From the NCBI GenBank assembly GCA_002352425.1, contig DEIK01000068.1:3265-41559 (forward strand): a DNA stretch of 38,295 nt, in the 5' to 3' direction. A program made the translations under genes and the position numbers. A model generated the notes under the pieces. That model was not told where the DNA came from. It did not search any database and saw only the letters and a program-made list of their open reading frames with translations. The stretch comes from Rhodobacteraceae bacterium UBA2776. GTDB lineage: Bacteria > Pseudomonadota > Alphaproteobacteria > Rhodobacterales > Rhodobacteraceae. This document shows positions 24,209 through 33,412 of this stretch, piece after piece (within the stretch, counting starts at the first letter, position 1; every line of letters begins with the position of its first letter).

Positions 24209-26739
24209 GCCTGTCTGTCGCAACCCGAATTGCGCGGCGCGAATTACGCGGTGGGCTGCGTGGTTTTCGCATATTTTTGGCTTGTCTGTTGCTGGGCGTC
24301 GGCGCGATTGCCGCTGTTGGCACGGTGCGGGTCAGCATCGAGCAAGGCCTACAACAAGAAGGCGCAACACTATTGGGCGGCGACGCCGAAGTTTCATTCA
24401 CCCATCGCTCCGCTGGGGACGCAGAACAAATTTGGCTGGCTGACACGGCGCTAAAAATGTCCGAGATCATCGACTTTCGCTCGATGGCTGTGGTGGAAAA
24501 CGGGGCCGAGATTGAAACCGGTCTAACCCAGATCAAAGCTGTTGACGCGGCCTATCCATTGTATGGCACGGCTGTTTTGGAACCCGACATCCCGCTGGCT
24601 GATGCGCTGGCTGTGAAGGGTGGCGTGCCTGGTGCTGTGATGCAGCAAATCTTGATTGATCGGCTTGGCTTGACGATCGGCGACGTGTTCCAACTGGGCG
24701 CGCAGGAATTCCGCCTGTCCGCTGCGCTGATCCGTGAACCGGACAGTGCTGGCAGTGGCTTTGGTCTCGGCCCGCGTACCATAGTAGCCACCGAGGCATT
24801 GGCGCAATCCGGCCTGATCCAACCCGGTTCTTTGTTCGAAGTGCATTATCGGATGTTGCTGGCGGAAAATGCTGATCTGGATCAGTTGAAGTTCCAAGCC
24901 GAAGCGCAGTTCAGCACCCGCGGTTTACGCTGGCGTGACAGCCGCAACGGTGCCCCCGGCATCCAGACCTTTGTGGAACGGATCGCCTCGTTTTTGGTGA
25001 TCGTTGGCCTTGCGGGCTTGGCGGTTGGCGGAGTTGGTGTTTCGGCGGCCGTACGCTCGTACCTGAGTGGTAAAACGGCCACCATTGCCACGCTCAAAAC
25101 TCTTGGGGCTGACGGGCGGACCATTTTTCAAGTCTATATGATCCAGATCGGTGTGTTGACCTTTTTGGGAGTTGGCTTGGGTATCGCGTTTGGTGCCTTG
25201 GTTCCGCTGGCGTTTTCCTCGCTGATTTCGGCGGCCCTGCCAATTCCCGCGGATTTCTCCCTGCACTTCGAGCCGCTGTTTCAGGCCGCGATCTACGGGT
25301 TTTTAACGGCAATCCTGTTCACGCTTTGGCCCTTGGCCAAGGCCCGCGATATTCGCGCCGCCAGTCTATTTCGCGATGCTGCCGGACGGATCACCGCATG
25401 GCCCAAACCGCGATACATCTTGATAACAGGGCTGGTGTTGGTCGCCTTGATCGGCGTCGTTGCTGGGTTTTCCGTAATCCCGACACTGGCGCTCTGGGCG
25501 ACGGGCGGCATTGTTGCATCGCTGTTCCTGTTGTTGCTGGCCGCGTTGGGGTTGCGCAAACTCGCTGCCCGTTTGGGTCGCTCAAAATGGGTGCGCGGCA
25601 GGCCGGCATTGCGTCTCGCGTTTGGTGCAATTGGTGGACCAGGCAGCGAAGCGGTGCCCGTGGTTTTGTCGCTGGGACTGGGCCTCACCGTGCTGGCCGC
25701 TATTGGCCAAATCGACACCAATCTGCGCAATGCGATTGCGCGTGACTTACCTGCTGTGGCCCCTGCCTATTTCTTTGTCGACATTCAAAAAGATCAGCTG
25801 GAGGACTTTCTGAAAATTGCCCACGCGGACCCGGGTGTGACAAAAATTGACACAGCACCTATGTTGCGCGGCGTGATCGCGCGCATCAACGATGTCCCCG
25901 CCTCCGAGGTTGCAGGGGACCATTGGGTGATCAGGGGGGATCGCGGTATCACCTATGCGCTAAACCCACCAAAGAATTCGCATGTCACGCAAGGCGAATG
26001 GTGGCCCGCCGATTACACTGGCCCGCCGTTGATCAGTTTTGCCCAAGAAGAGGCGAACGAGATTGGCCTGAAAATCGGGGATGAATTGACCGTGAACGTG
26101 CTTGGCCGTGATATCACGGCGCGCATTTCCAATTTCCGTGCGGTCGATTTTTCCGATGCCAGCATCAACTTTGTCGTCACCATGAATCCTGCCGCACTTG
26201 CGGGTGCGCCACATTCGTCGATCGCCACGGTCTATGCCTCTGAGGAGTCTGAGGCCGGATTGCTGCGAAACCTGATGCGCGTCTTCCCCAACATCACCGC
26301 CATCCGTGTGCGTGATGCCATCGCACGGGTTTCAACAGCATTGAACGGGATCGCCGCAGCGACATCATATGCGGCGGCGGCCACCCTGCTGACGGGGTTT
26401 GCCGTATTGATCGGGGCCGCTGCAGCTGGGGAACGCGCCCGTACGTTTGAAGCAGCGGTGCTGAAAACAGTTGGGGCCTCAAGGCGACGTATTTTGATCA
26501 GTTTTATGTTACGTTCGGCTATGTTGGGCGCAGCTGCAGGGCTGGTTGCCTTGTTCGCAGGGGGCGTGGTGGCGTGGGGTGTGATCACCTTTGTGATGGA
26601 CTCCAGTTATCAGTTTGATGCGATCTCGGCGTTGACCATTGTTGCGGGCGGGGCGGCTGCAACGCTCTTGTCTGGGTTGGCTTTCGCGTGGCGACCATTG
26701 GCGGCGCGTCCGGCTTCTGTGCTGCGGATGCAGGAATAG
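24205..26739 (+). CDS. ABC transporter permease, FtsX/YbbP-like
   Basis: 844-residue membrane protein of the large YbbP-type permease family. It has an N-terminal membrane segment (about 17-40), a periplasmic domain, a first FtsX-like core of three segments beginning near residue 255 (FLVIVGLAGLAVGGVGVSAAVRSYL), a middle group of segments, a second periplasmic domain, and a second FtsX core near the C-terminus (SYAAAATLLTGFAVLIGAA onwards). The GTG start overlaps the TGA of the ATPase gene by 4 bases. With the adjacent esterase this matches the conserved tesA-ybbA-ybbP grouping, whose exact substrate is not established. Confidence 0.92.
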   Translation: MSLSVATRIARRELRGGLRGFRIFLACLLLGVGAIAAVGTVRVSIEQGLQQEGATLLGGDAEVSFTHRSAGDAEQIWLADTALKMSEIIDFRSMAVVENGAEIETGLTQIKAVDAAYPLYGTAVLEPDIPLADALAVKGGVPGAVMQQILIDRLGLTIGDVFQLGAQEFRLSAALIREPDSAGSGFGLGPRTIVATEALAQSGLIQPGSLFEVHYRMLLAENADLDQLKFQAEAQFSTRGLRWRDSRNGAPGIQTFVERIASFLVIVGLAGLAVGGVGVSAAVRSYLSGKTATIATLKTLGADGRTIFQVYMIQIGVLTFLGVGLGIAFGALVPLAFSSLISAALPIPADFSLHFEPLFQAAIYGFLTAILFTLWPLAKARDIRAASLFRDAAGRITAWPKPRYILITGLVLVALIGVVAGFSVIPTLALWATGGIVASLFLLLLAALGLRKLAARLGRSKWVRGRPALRLAFGAIGGPGSEAVPVVLSLGLGLTVLAAIGQIDTNLRNAIARDLPAVAPAYFFVDIQKDQLEDFLKIAHADPGVTKIDTAPMLRGVIARINDVPASEVAGDHWVIRGDRGITYALNPPKNSHVTQGEWWPADYTGPPLISFAQEEANEIGLKIGDELTVNVLGRDITARISNFRAVDFSDASINFVVTMNPAALAGAPHSSIATVYASEESEAGLLRNLMRVFPNITAIRVRDAIARVSTALNGIAAATSYAAAATLLTGFAVLIGAAAAGERARTFEAAVLKTVGASRRRILISFMLRSAMLGAAAGLVALFAGGVVAWGVITFVMDSSYQFDAISALTIVAGGAAATLLSGLAFAWRPLAARPASVLRMQE

Positions 26740-26802
26740 CGATCATTTGCAAAGCCGTTGATTGCGTGCATGATGGGGTGATCCCAATGAAAGGCGCGCG
26801 CA

Positions 26803-28593
26803 ATGTTCCGACACTTCCTAACCCTAATCACCGCTACATTTTTTGCCACTTCGCTTGCGGCGCAACAGGCCGCCGATGATGTTGCCCCCGAAGCCGCGAC
26901 CGACACTGTGGTGGTGGCACATTCGGATGAAGTGCTACAGGCATTGGAGGCGAAAGCCGCTGGACGTCCAGTAGAGGCGCAGAACTGGATGGTATCAGCA
27001 GCCAATCCACTGGCCGTCGAGGCGGGTGCGGAAGTCTTGCGGGCTGGTGGCAGCGCGGCTGATGCGATGGTCGCCGTGCAGGCCGTTTTGGGGCTGGTCG
27101 AGCCGCAGTCTTCTGGCTTGGGTGGCGGCGCATTCCTTGTATGGTACGACGCGACAAGCGGTAAAGTCACCACGCTGGACGGACGTGAGACAGCCCCCTT
27201 GGCAGCGCATCCCCGTCTATTTCAAGATGCCGATGGCCAGCCACTCAAGTTTTTTGACGCAGTGGTTGGCGGGCTTTCGGTCGGCACCCCCGGGACACCT
27301 GCACTGATGGAAGATGCGCATCGGCGTTGGGGGCGTGCGAATTGGGCCACGCTATTTGACGATGCGATTAATTTGGCTGAGGGGGGATTTGAAACCTCGC
27401 CACGGCTTGCAACACTGATCGCAAAAGACGCCAAAAGATTGGGCCGCTTTCCTGCAACGGCCGCCTATTTTCTGCCAGAGGGCGTGCCGCTGGCGGCGGG
27501 TGATATGCTGATAAACCAACCCTATGCCAACACGCTACGCGCCCTTGGCACAATGGGTTCGGATGCGATTTACACAGGCCCCATCGCTGAGGATATCATT
27601 GCAACTGTGCGAGAGGCTGCCGATAATCCAGGCGTATTGTCGATGACTGATTTGGCAATCTACAAAATCATAGAAAGGGACGCTGTTTGTGCCACCTATC
27701 GGCAGTTTGATGTCTGCGGTATGGGGCCACCATCCTCTGGAGCGCTGACTGTAGGGCAGATTTTGGGGGCATTGCGCCCCTATGATTTACGCGCCATGGG
27801 ACCGGAAGACGTGCAGTCCTGGCGCTTGATCGGGGATGCTTCGCGTCTCGCGTTTGCGGATCGCGGTCGGTATATGGCCGACAGTGATTTTGTTCCGATG
27901 CCCACCAAAGGGTTGTTGGACGACGTATATTTGGCGCAGCGCGCTGCTTTGTTGAATGGTAAAAAGGCACTTGAAAACACCAAGCCCGGACAGCCAACTT
28001 GGGACCACGCGCAACTATGGGCCGATGACGAAGCAATCGAATTTCCCTCGACCAGCCACATCTCAATCGTTGACGCCTACGGTAATGCCCTGTCCATGAC
28101 CACCACGATAGAAAACGGATTTGGCAGCCGTCTGATGACCGCTGGTGGATTTCTTTTGAACAACGAATTGACCGATTTTTCATTCCGCACCCACAAAAAT
28201 GGCAGGGCAATAGCCAACCGGCTAGAGCCTGGCAAACGGCCGCGTTCGTCGATGGCACCGACCATTGTGTTACAGGATGGCAAGCCCGCTTTGGTCGTTG
28301 GTTCACCAGGTGGTAGCCGGATTATCGGCTATGTCGCACAGGCCATTATTGCCTTTGTCGATTGGGACATGGATGTTCAGGAAGCGGTCTCAATGGCACA
28401 TTTTTCCAATCGGTTCGGAACCTATGATCTGGAAGCGGACAGCGTGGCCACCGACATGGAGCCTGCACTAATTGAACTTGGGTACACGGTTAAGGTGCGC
28501 GACCTCAACTCCGGCCTGCATGCGATTTCCGTCGGCGAGGCCCTGAAAGGTGGGGCTGATCCACGGCGCGAAGGCATTGCAATCGGCGACTAA
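26803..28593 (+). CDS. ggt: Gamma-glutamyltransferase, periplasmic
   Basis: 596-residue Ntn-hydrolase that cleaves gamma-glutamyl compounds such as glutathione or transfers the glutamyl group. A signal peptide is present (MFRHFLTLITATFFATSLAA), so it is exported. The proenzyme is expected to cut itself before Thr417 (in FPSTSHISIVD), which aligns with the catalytic Thr391 of E. coli GGT; the large subunit contains AGGSAADAMVAVQ and SSGLGGGAF, and the small subunit has SSMAPTIV and GSPGGSRI, the gamma-glutamyl-binding segment. AAAGG lies 8 bases before the ATG. It is 63 bases after the permease gene on the same strand, and may or may not be cotranscribed. Confidence 0.95.
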   Translation: MFRHFLTLITATFFATSLAAQQAADDVAPEAATDTVVVAHSDEVLQALEAKAAGRPVEAQNWMVSAANPLAVEAGAEVLRAGGSAADAMVAVQAVLGLVEPQSSGLGGGAFLVWYDATSGKVTTLDGRETAPLAAHPRLFQDADGQPLKFFDAVVGGLSVGTPGTPALMEDAHRRWGRANWATLFDDAINLAEGGFETSPRLATLIAKDAKRLGRFPATAAYFLPEGVPLAAGDMLINQPYANTLRALGTMGSDAIYTGPIAEDIIATVREAADNPGVLSMTDLAIYKIIERDAVCATYRQFDVCGMGPPSSGALTVGQILGALRPYDLRAMGPEDVQSWRLIGDASRLAFADRGRYMADSDFVPMPTKGLLDDVYLAQRAALLNGKKALENTKPGQPTWDHAQLWADDEAIEFPSTSHISIVDAYGNALSMTTTIENGFGSRLMTAGGFLLNNELTDFSFRTHKNGRAIANRLEPGKRPRSSMAPTIVLQDGKPALVVGSPGGSRIIGYVAQAIIAFVDWDMDVQEAVSMAHFSNRFGTYDLEADSVATDMEPALIELGYTVKVRDLNSGLHAISVGEALKGGADPRREGIAIGD

Positions 28594-28691
28594 CAAAAAG
28601 GTATCAGGGCAATAGCAATGCTGTGGTGCCGCCTTTGGCCTCTATCCTGCAAAGCAATGTCTGCAAAAACCAAGATGATTTAAAAGAAATG

Positions 28692-28768
28692 TGGTAGCGG
28701 GAGAGGGACTTGAACCCCCGACACCAGGATTATGATTCCCGTGCTCTAACCAACTGAGCTACCCCGCC
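28692..28768 (-). tRNA. tRNA-Met (anticodon CAT, probably elongator)
   Basis: A 77-base cloverleaf on the minus strand with encoded CCA: acceptor GGCGGGG, D-arm GCTCAGTTGGTTAGAGC, anticodon loop ATCATAA with CAT at 28734-28732, and T-arm GGGGGTTCAAGTCCCTC. The acceptor begins with a G-U pair, unlike the unpaired C-A of initiator tRNA, and the TCCTG side of the anticodon stem lacks the three G-C pairs of the initiator. CAT is also used by tRNA-Ile2; the loop resembles elongator tRNA-Met more. It sits alone between ggt and the DUF4139 gene with no sign of an integrated element. Confidence 0.93.
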
Positions 28769-28848
28769 ACTAGGGTGCAGGATTTAGGCGAGCAAGGCGG
28801 GGCCGTCAAGAGGAAATCAGCCCTTATCCCCCGCCAATACCTCTTTCG

Positions 28849-30483
28849 TTATTGCGACCAGTCCAACTCATAGTCTTTTGGCCAGCTCAAGCCGGTGCTG
28901 AGTCGCACTTTTTGGGTCTCTCCGGCGGGAACCGTCATCAGCCATTCCGACAGACCACGTATATTATCCACATTGGTTTCGGTGGGATTCGGACGGATTG
29001 TGGTGCTCAGCACCAGATCTTCTTGCTGCGAGTATGGCAGCGCATACAGGGCGCGAATGTCTTGCGGTTTGTCTGTTAGATTTTCGATGGTGAACTCCAC
29101 CATATCTTCGCGAGTGTTGCTGGTGGTGATGATGCCACTATCGCCGGTTTCTTGACGCAAAGCAGTATAGGTCAAGCGAATGCCCTCCATCGCGCCAAAG
29201 GGCAGGTCAGCCTCGGCACCAGCCGGGATCAGATCAAATTCCTCGCGTCCGATGAATGCTCCATCACGGTAATAGGACGCCATACCAGGCAGCAGCGGTT
29301 CGCTGGTGTCATTGGTGATGGCCGCCATCACGAAGGCGGTCTCATCGCGGCGTGGGATGGCCAGCAGGTTGGTTTCCACGGGCAGGGCGAAACTGTCCAG
29401 CACCAGCTGTGCGGTTTCGCTGGTGTCGATCGACACTTTACGTGGGTAGATGTAATTCAGGCTTAGCCCGTCAAACTGAGGCGCAGCAACCACAACCGGT
29501 TCCTCAATCATAACAACCTCGTCAAACATCACTTCAGCGGGCAAGGACATGCGCGCGCTGTCCGACACTTGCGGAACTGGCTCATTTTTGTAGATCATCG
29601 CCAAGTTGCGACCCGCGCTACTGGGGGCGGATTGTGAAAACGGGTTGGCGGTGGACAGCACCAGATCAATGTCCGACCAGGCCTGCCCCGTGGTCTGCGT
29701 CACCACCACCTTGCGCTCAACGCTCAAATTTGGCTCATCTCCATAACTTAGCTTGAACTCGTAATCGACCCCCCAACGCGCATCATTAACAATCCGCGCC
29801 ACTTCAAAGCTGGCACTTACGGGCGCGGCCACTTCGACCGAAATCGCCATCATACCGCCCCGCCCAGCAGGAGGAGACAGGCTGGCAAACTGGCGCTCGG
29901 CCTCGAGTAGCGTCGCCGCCAACTCGCTCAAATCTTTGGCCAAGTCGCGTGCTTGTTGCTCCAGTTCCAACCGCCGGGCAATTCCAGCCTCTGATTCGTC
30001 GCGCACCATTTGCGCAAGGGCGCGCATCTGGTCTGGATCGGCGGCCGTCATTTCTCCGCCGCTGATAGACTTCAAGAACCCGGTTTGGGTATCAAGTGCG
30101 TCCAATTGCAGGCCCACCATGCGGATTTGGGTCTGCTGTGCGGCAACGGCGTCTTTGGCCGCCTCAACGGCGACTTTGGCCACGGCTTGTTCCGATGACA
30201 AAAGCGCGTCCTGATCATAATTCACTTCCAGCAAATAATTGATCGCACCAATGCTCACCCCATCTGTGACCTTTAGCTGTGGTGGTGTGAAACCATAGCC
30301 GTCTTGATCGTAAGGGAGCAGGATGCGGTGGCTGCCCGCGGGCAAGTCAACCGTCGCAATATAGGTCAGGCTAACGCCTTGCGAATAGACCGTGGCGGCT
30401 GTGACATTTAGCGGTGCGGTCAGATCGGCGGCCAAAAGCGGCGTGGCGGCAAGCACTGAAAGAACGGGGAAAAGGATACGCAT
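28849..30483 (-). CDS. DUF4139 domain-containing secreted protein (MuiA-like)
   Basis: 544-residue protein with a signal peptide (MRILFPVLSVLAATPLLAA) and the DUF4140/DUF4139 arrangement of so-called mucoidy inhibitor MuiA proteins. The N-terminal beta-rich part (about 20-90) contains AATVYSQGVSLTYIATVDLPAGSH; a coiled coil of about 100 residues follows (about 95-200); the C-terminal DUF4139 (about 210-540) has WGVDYEFKLSYGDEP and, late, FTIENLTDKPQDIRALYALPYSQQ. A periplasmic or surface role is likely, but the molecular function is unknown. The gene is separated from asd by a strong terminator and stands alone. Confidence 0.87.
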   Translation of the reverse strand: MRILFPVLSVLAATPLLAADLTAPLNVTAATVYSQGVSLTYIATVDLPAGSHRILLPYDQDGYGFTPPQLKVTDGVSIGAINYLLEVNYDQDALLSSEQAVAKVAVEAAKDAVAAQQTQIRMVGLQLDALDTQTGFLKSISGGEMTAADPDQMRALAQMVRDESEAGIARRLELEQQARDLAKDLSELAATLLEAERQFASLSPPAGRGGMMAISVEVAAPVSASFEVARIVNDARWGVDYEFKLSYGDEPNLSVERKVVVTQTTGQAWSDIDLVLSTANPFSQSAPSSAGRNLAMIYKNEPVPQVSDSARMSLPAEVMFDEVVMIEEPVVVAAPQFDGLSLNYIYPRKVSIDTSETAQLVLDSFALPVETNLLAIPRRDETAFVMAAITNDTSEPLLPGMASYYRDGAFIGREEFDLIPAGAEADLPFGAMEGIRLTYTALRQETGDSGIITTSNTREDMVEFTIENLTDKPQDIRALYALPYSQQEDLVLSTTIRPNPTETNVDNIRGLSEWLMTVPAGETQKVRLSTGLSWPKDYELDWSQ

Positions 30484-30553
30484 GGGAAATCACCTATAGG
30501 TTTCAATTGCGTCACCTTTGCCCCAGCGCGATGCGGATGCAAGCGGCAGGCAC

Positions 30554-30592
30554 AAAAAAACCGGCAATGCGCGGGGCACTGCCGGTTTTTTG
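30554..30592. terminator. Terminator between asd and the DUF4139 gene
   Basis: AAAAAACCGGCA (30555-30566) and TGCCGGTTTTTT (30580-30591) form a perfect 12-bp inverted repeat with a GC-rich loop. Read on the minus strand it lies 22 bases after the asd stop and ends in a run of Ts, so it should terminate asd; its A-tract makes it symmetrical, although both flanking genes are on the minus strand. Confidence 0.93.
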
Positions 30593-30613
30593 GGTTGATT
30601 TTTTGCGGTGTAC

Positions 30614-31636
30614 CTAGCGTTTGCTCAATACCCGGTTCGCGTAAACTTCCGCAATTTGCACCGCATTCAGGGCAGCACCCTTGCGCAGGTTGTCCGACAC
30701 GCACCACAGGTTAATGCCGTTATCAACCGTGCTGTCCTGACGGACCCGTGAAATGAATGTGGCATAGTCGCCAACGCATTCCACTGGCGTCACGTAACCG
30801 CCGTCTTCGGGCTTGTCGATCACCATGATGCCAGGGGCTTCACGCAGGATGTCGCGCGCTTCGTCAACGTCTAGGAACTCTTCAAACTCGATGTTCACGG
30901 ATTCAGCGTGACCAACAAAAACAGGCACCCGAACGCAGGTCGCGGTCACCTTGATTTTCGTATCAACGATCTTTTTGGTTTCAGCGACCATTTTCCATTC
31001 CTCTTTGGTGCTGCCGTCTTCCATGAACACGTCGATATGCGGAATCACGTTGAACGCAATCTGCTTGGTGAACTTGGTGTATTCCTTGTTGTCGACCGGG
31101 TTGTAGATCGCTTTGGTCTGATCCCACAACTCGTCCATGCCCTCTTTGCCAGCGCCTGAAACGGACTGATATGTCGACACCACAACGCGTTTGATCGAAG
31201 CGCGATCATGCAACGGTTTCAAGGCCACAACCATCTGCGCGGTCGAGCAGTTGGGGTTGGCGATGATCATCTTGTTTTTGTAACCCTCGATCGCATCGGC
31301 ATTAACCTCAGGCACAATCAGCGGGATTTCAGGATCATAGCGATACAGCGACGAATTATCGATCACCAAGCAACCAGCTTTGGCGGCGATGGGTGCGTAT
31401 TTTTTGGTGGCGTCCGAGCCAACGGCGAACAGCGCAATGTCCCAGCCCTCAAAGTCAAAGGTATCCAGATCCAACGTCTTAAGCGTTTTATCACCAAAGC
31501 TGACTTCCGTTCCCAACGAGCGACGCGACGCAAGTGCTGCGATCTTGTCCACATCGAACTGGCGTTCTTCCAGAATGTTCAGAATTTCGCGGCCCACATT
31601 TCCAGTGGCTCCAACGACGGCGATATTATAGCCCAT
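30614..31636 (-). CDS. asd: Aspartate-semialdehyde dehydrogenase
   Basis: 340-residue enzyme that reduces aspartyl phosphate to aspartate semialdehyde with NADPH, the branch point to lysine, diaminopimelate, threonine and methionine. The nucleotide-binding motif GATGNVG is at 9-15, the catalytic Cys130 lies in NPNCSTAQM, and the conserved histidine and substrate segments (GHAESVNIEF) are present. ATG 31636 is chosen because AAAGGAG lies 7 bases upstream and the family begins MGYNIAVVGATG; the open frame to 31741 is not needed. It is a single-gene unit with its own terminator. Confidence 0.97.
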   Translation of the reverse strand: MGYNIAVVGATGNVGREILNILEERQFDVDKIAALASRRSLGTEVSFGDKTLKTLDLDTFDFEGWDIALFAVGSDATKKYAPIAAKAGCLVIDNSSLYRYDPEIPLIVPEVNADAIEGYKNKMIIANPNCSTAQMVVALKPLHDRASIKRVVVSTYQSVSGAGKEGMDELWDQTKAIYNPVDNKEYTKFTKQIAFNVIPHIDVFMEDGSTKEEWKMVAETKKIVDTKIKVTATCVRVPVFVGHAESVNIEFEEFLDVDEARDILREAPGIMVIDKPEDGGYVTPVECVGDYATFISRVRQDSTVDNGINLWCVSDNLRKGAALNAVQIAEVYANRVLSKR

Positions 31637-32043
31637 GACGGGTCTCCTTTTAGGGATTCTTCTTTGTAACGTTGCGCTCATAGCGCAAGCAATCAAACAG
31701 AGCAATCGGAATGCTATGCGGTTGATCCCCAGTAGAACCACTATTCCGGAATAGTAGAACTGTTAGCCCGTGAAAATGGGTCTTGGAATGGCCCCGTTGA
31801 CATTGTTGAAAAAACCAGCGATACGCGCTTATTCCTGAGTGGCCGCCGCGTGAGCAGCCCGCCCTAATCCGGCAGTCAGGACGCCAAAGGCGCGACAGCC
31901 TTTCACCTAGTTCCCATTCACGCGGGGTTCTGACGATCCTTCAAACGGGTCGCAACCTCAGACGTTGGTCCACTCGGGCTAAAATGCTGATTCATATCGG
32001 CGGGGCCATCTGTGCGCTGCCTTATTTACGAAAGAGTCAAAAC
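31637..32043. other. Divergent asd/helicase intergenic region with a 16-base palindrome
   Basis: About 400 bases without a convincing gene. It must hold the asd promoter (minus) and the helicase promoter (plus). At 31740-31755 is a perfect 16-base palindrome, ACTATTCCGGAATAGT. The octamer AGTAGAAC occurs at 31731-31738 and again at 31753-31760, flanking and overlapping it. The 31780-31980 part is GC-rich with several short inverted arms (for example GCCAAAGGC), so a structured helicase mRNA leader is possible. I recognise no known riboswitch or small RNA here. Confidence 0.45.
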
Positions 32044-33366
32044 TTGACCACATTTGCAGATCTCGGCCTATCGGCCAACATTCTTAAAGCCATCGACGAA
32101 GCTGGCTATAAAAACCCATCCCCCATTCAGGCCGAGGCGATCCCACTGGCGCTGGCGGGCCATGACATCATGGGCCTTGCGCAGACCGGCACCGGTAAAA
32201 CCGCTGCCTTTGGCTTGCCACTGATTGAAAACCTGATGAGCGACGGCTTTAAAGCCCCGCCAAAAAACACCAAGGCGCTGATCCTTGCGCCCACCCGCGA
32301 GCTGGTGAACCAGATCGCCGAAAACCTGCGCCAATACGTGCGCAAAACCCACCTGAAGGTGAACCTTGTGGTGGGTGGCGTTTCGATCAATCGTCAAATT
32401 CAAAACCTGTCCAAAGGTTCCGACATTCTGGTGGCGACACCGGGCCGTTTGATCGACTTGATCGAACGCCGCGCCATCTTTCTTGATGAGGCGCGTTTCT
32501 TGGTGCTGGACGAGGCAGATCAAATGCTCGACATGGGCTTCATCCATGCCCTGCGCAAAATCGCGCCTTTGCTTGGCACCCCGCGCCAAACCATGTTGTT
32601 TTCGGCCACCATGCCAAAACTGATGAGCGAGCTTGCGGGCGCTTACCTAACGGACCCAAAACGGGTGCAGGTTTCCACACCGGGCAAGGCTGCCGACAAA
32701 ATCACCCAATCGCTCTATTACACGGCGCAAGCCAATAAGACCGAGTTGTTAAAGGAATATTTGAACAAATCGCCAGACGGGTTGTCGCTGGTGTTTTCAC
32801 GCACCAAACACGGGGCGGAAAAACTGAAACGCACGTTGGAATCGGCGGGCTATGATGCGGTTTCCATCCACGGTAACAAATCCCAAGGTCAACGCGAACG
32901 CGCCATCAAGGCGTTCAAATCCGGCGAAGCCCGGGTGTTGGTTGCGACCGACGTTGCGGCGCGTGGAATCGACATTCCTGACGTCAGCCATGTTTACAAC
33001 TACGATCTACCCGAAGTGCCGGAAAACTATGTTCACCGAATTGGCCGTACCGCGCGTGCTGGTAAAGGGGGCGAGGCGATTGCCTTTGTTTCGGCGACCG
33101 AGATTGGCTATCTGAAACAGATCGAAAAAGTGATGAAAATGGAAATTCCTGTCGCGGGTGGCATCCGCCCACAAGAGGAAAAACCAGCGCCACGCGGTGG
33201 CGGTGGCGGGCGTCGCGGTGGTGGCGGTGGCGGACAACGCCGCAGCCAGGGCGGTGGTGGCGGCAAGCCTCACGGCGGTGGCAAGCCCCATGGTGGCGGA
33301 AACCCTGCCGGTAAACCCGCGGGCAAACGCAAACCACGTCATCGCGGTCGCAAACCAGCGGCCTAG
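32044..33366 (+). CDS. DEAD-box ATP-dependent RNA helicase (RhlE-like)
   Basis: 440-residue helicase with all core motifs: Q motif ending SPIQ at 26-29, Walker A AQTGTGKT at 46-53, PTREL at 83-87, DEAD at 156-159, SAT, VATDVAARGIDIP and HRIGRTARAG. The C-terminal tail from about residue 383 is rich in Gly, Arg and Lys with RGGG and KPHGGG repeats, an RNA-binding tail typical of RhlE-like proteins. The start is probably TTG 32044 (MTTFADLGLS is the family N-terminus, and GAAAGAG lies 7 bases upstream); ATG 31984 gives 20 extra residues but has no ribosome site. It likely remodels rRNA or mRNA, often at low temperature. Confidence 0.94.
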   Translation: MTTFADLGLSANILKAIDEAGYKNPSPIQAEAIPLALAGHDIMGLAQTGTGKTAAFGLPLIENLMSDGFKAPPKNTKALILAPTRELVNQIAENLRQYVRKTHLKVNLVVGGVSINRQIQNLSKGSDILVATPGRLIDLIERRAIFLDEARFLVLDEADQMLDMGFIHALRKIAPLLGTPRQTMLFSATMPKLMSELAGAYLTDPKRVQVSTPGKAADKITQSLYYTAQANKTELLKEYLNKSPDGLSLVFSRTKHGAEKLKRTLESAGYDAVSIHGNKSQGQRERAIKAFKSGEARVLVATDVAARGIDIPDVSHVYNYDLPEVPENYVHRIGRTARAGKGGEAIAFVSATEIGYLKQIEKVMKMEIPVAGGIRPQEEKPAPRGGGGGRRGGGGGGQRRSQGGGGGKPHGGGKPHGGGNPAGKPAGKRKPRHRGRKPAA

Positions 33367-33377
33367 TCCCTAGCAGT

Positions 33378-33403
33378 TCATCGCGCCCTTGCGGGCTTGA
33401 TGA
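33378..33403. terminator. Possible bidirectional hairpin between helicase and Usp genes
   Basis: TCATC...GCCC (33378-33388) and GGGC...GATGA (33393-33403) form a stem with a two-base internal mismatch and a four-base loop, in the 46 bases between convergent genes. The T-run is weak in both directions, so termination is likely but not certain. Confidence 0.45.
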
Positions 33404-33412
33404 GCATTTGGT

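Noticed and set aside
25293..25745. Overlapping open frames on both strands within the permease gene
   Set aside because: The permease frame is continuous over 844 residues with the expected membrane pattern; the others are shadows.
28692..28768. tRNA gene as the attachment site of an integrated element
   Set aside because: No integrase, no duplicated tRNA 3' end and no change in gene character on either side within the window.
31984..32043. ATG 31984 as the helicase start
   Set aside because: There is no ribosome site before it, and the 20 added residues lie outside the family N-terminus; TTG 32044 fits better.
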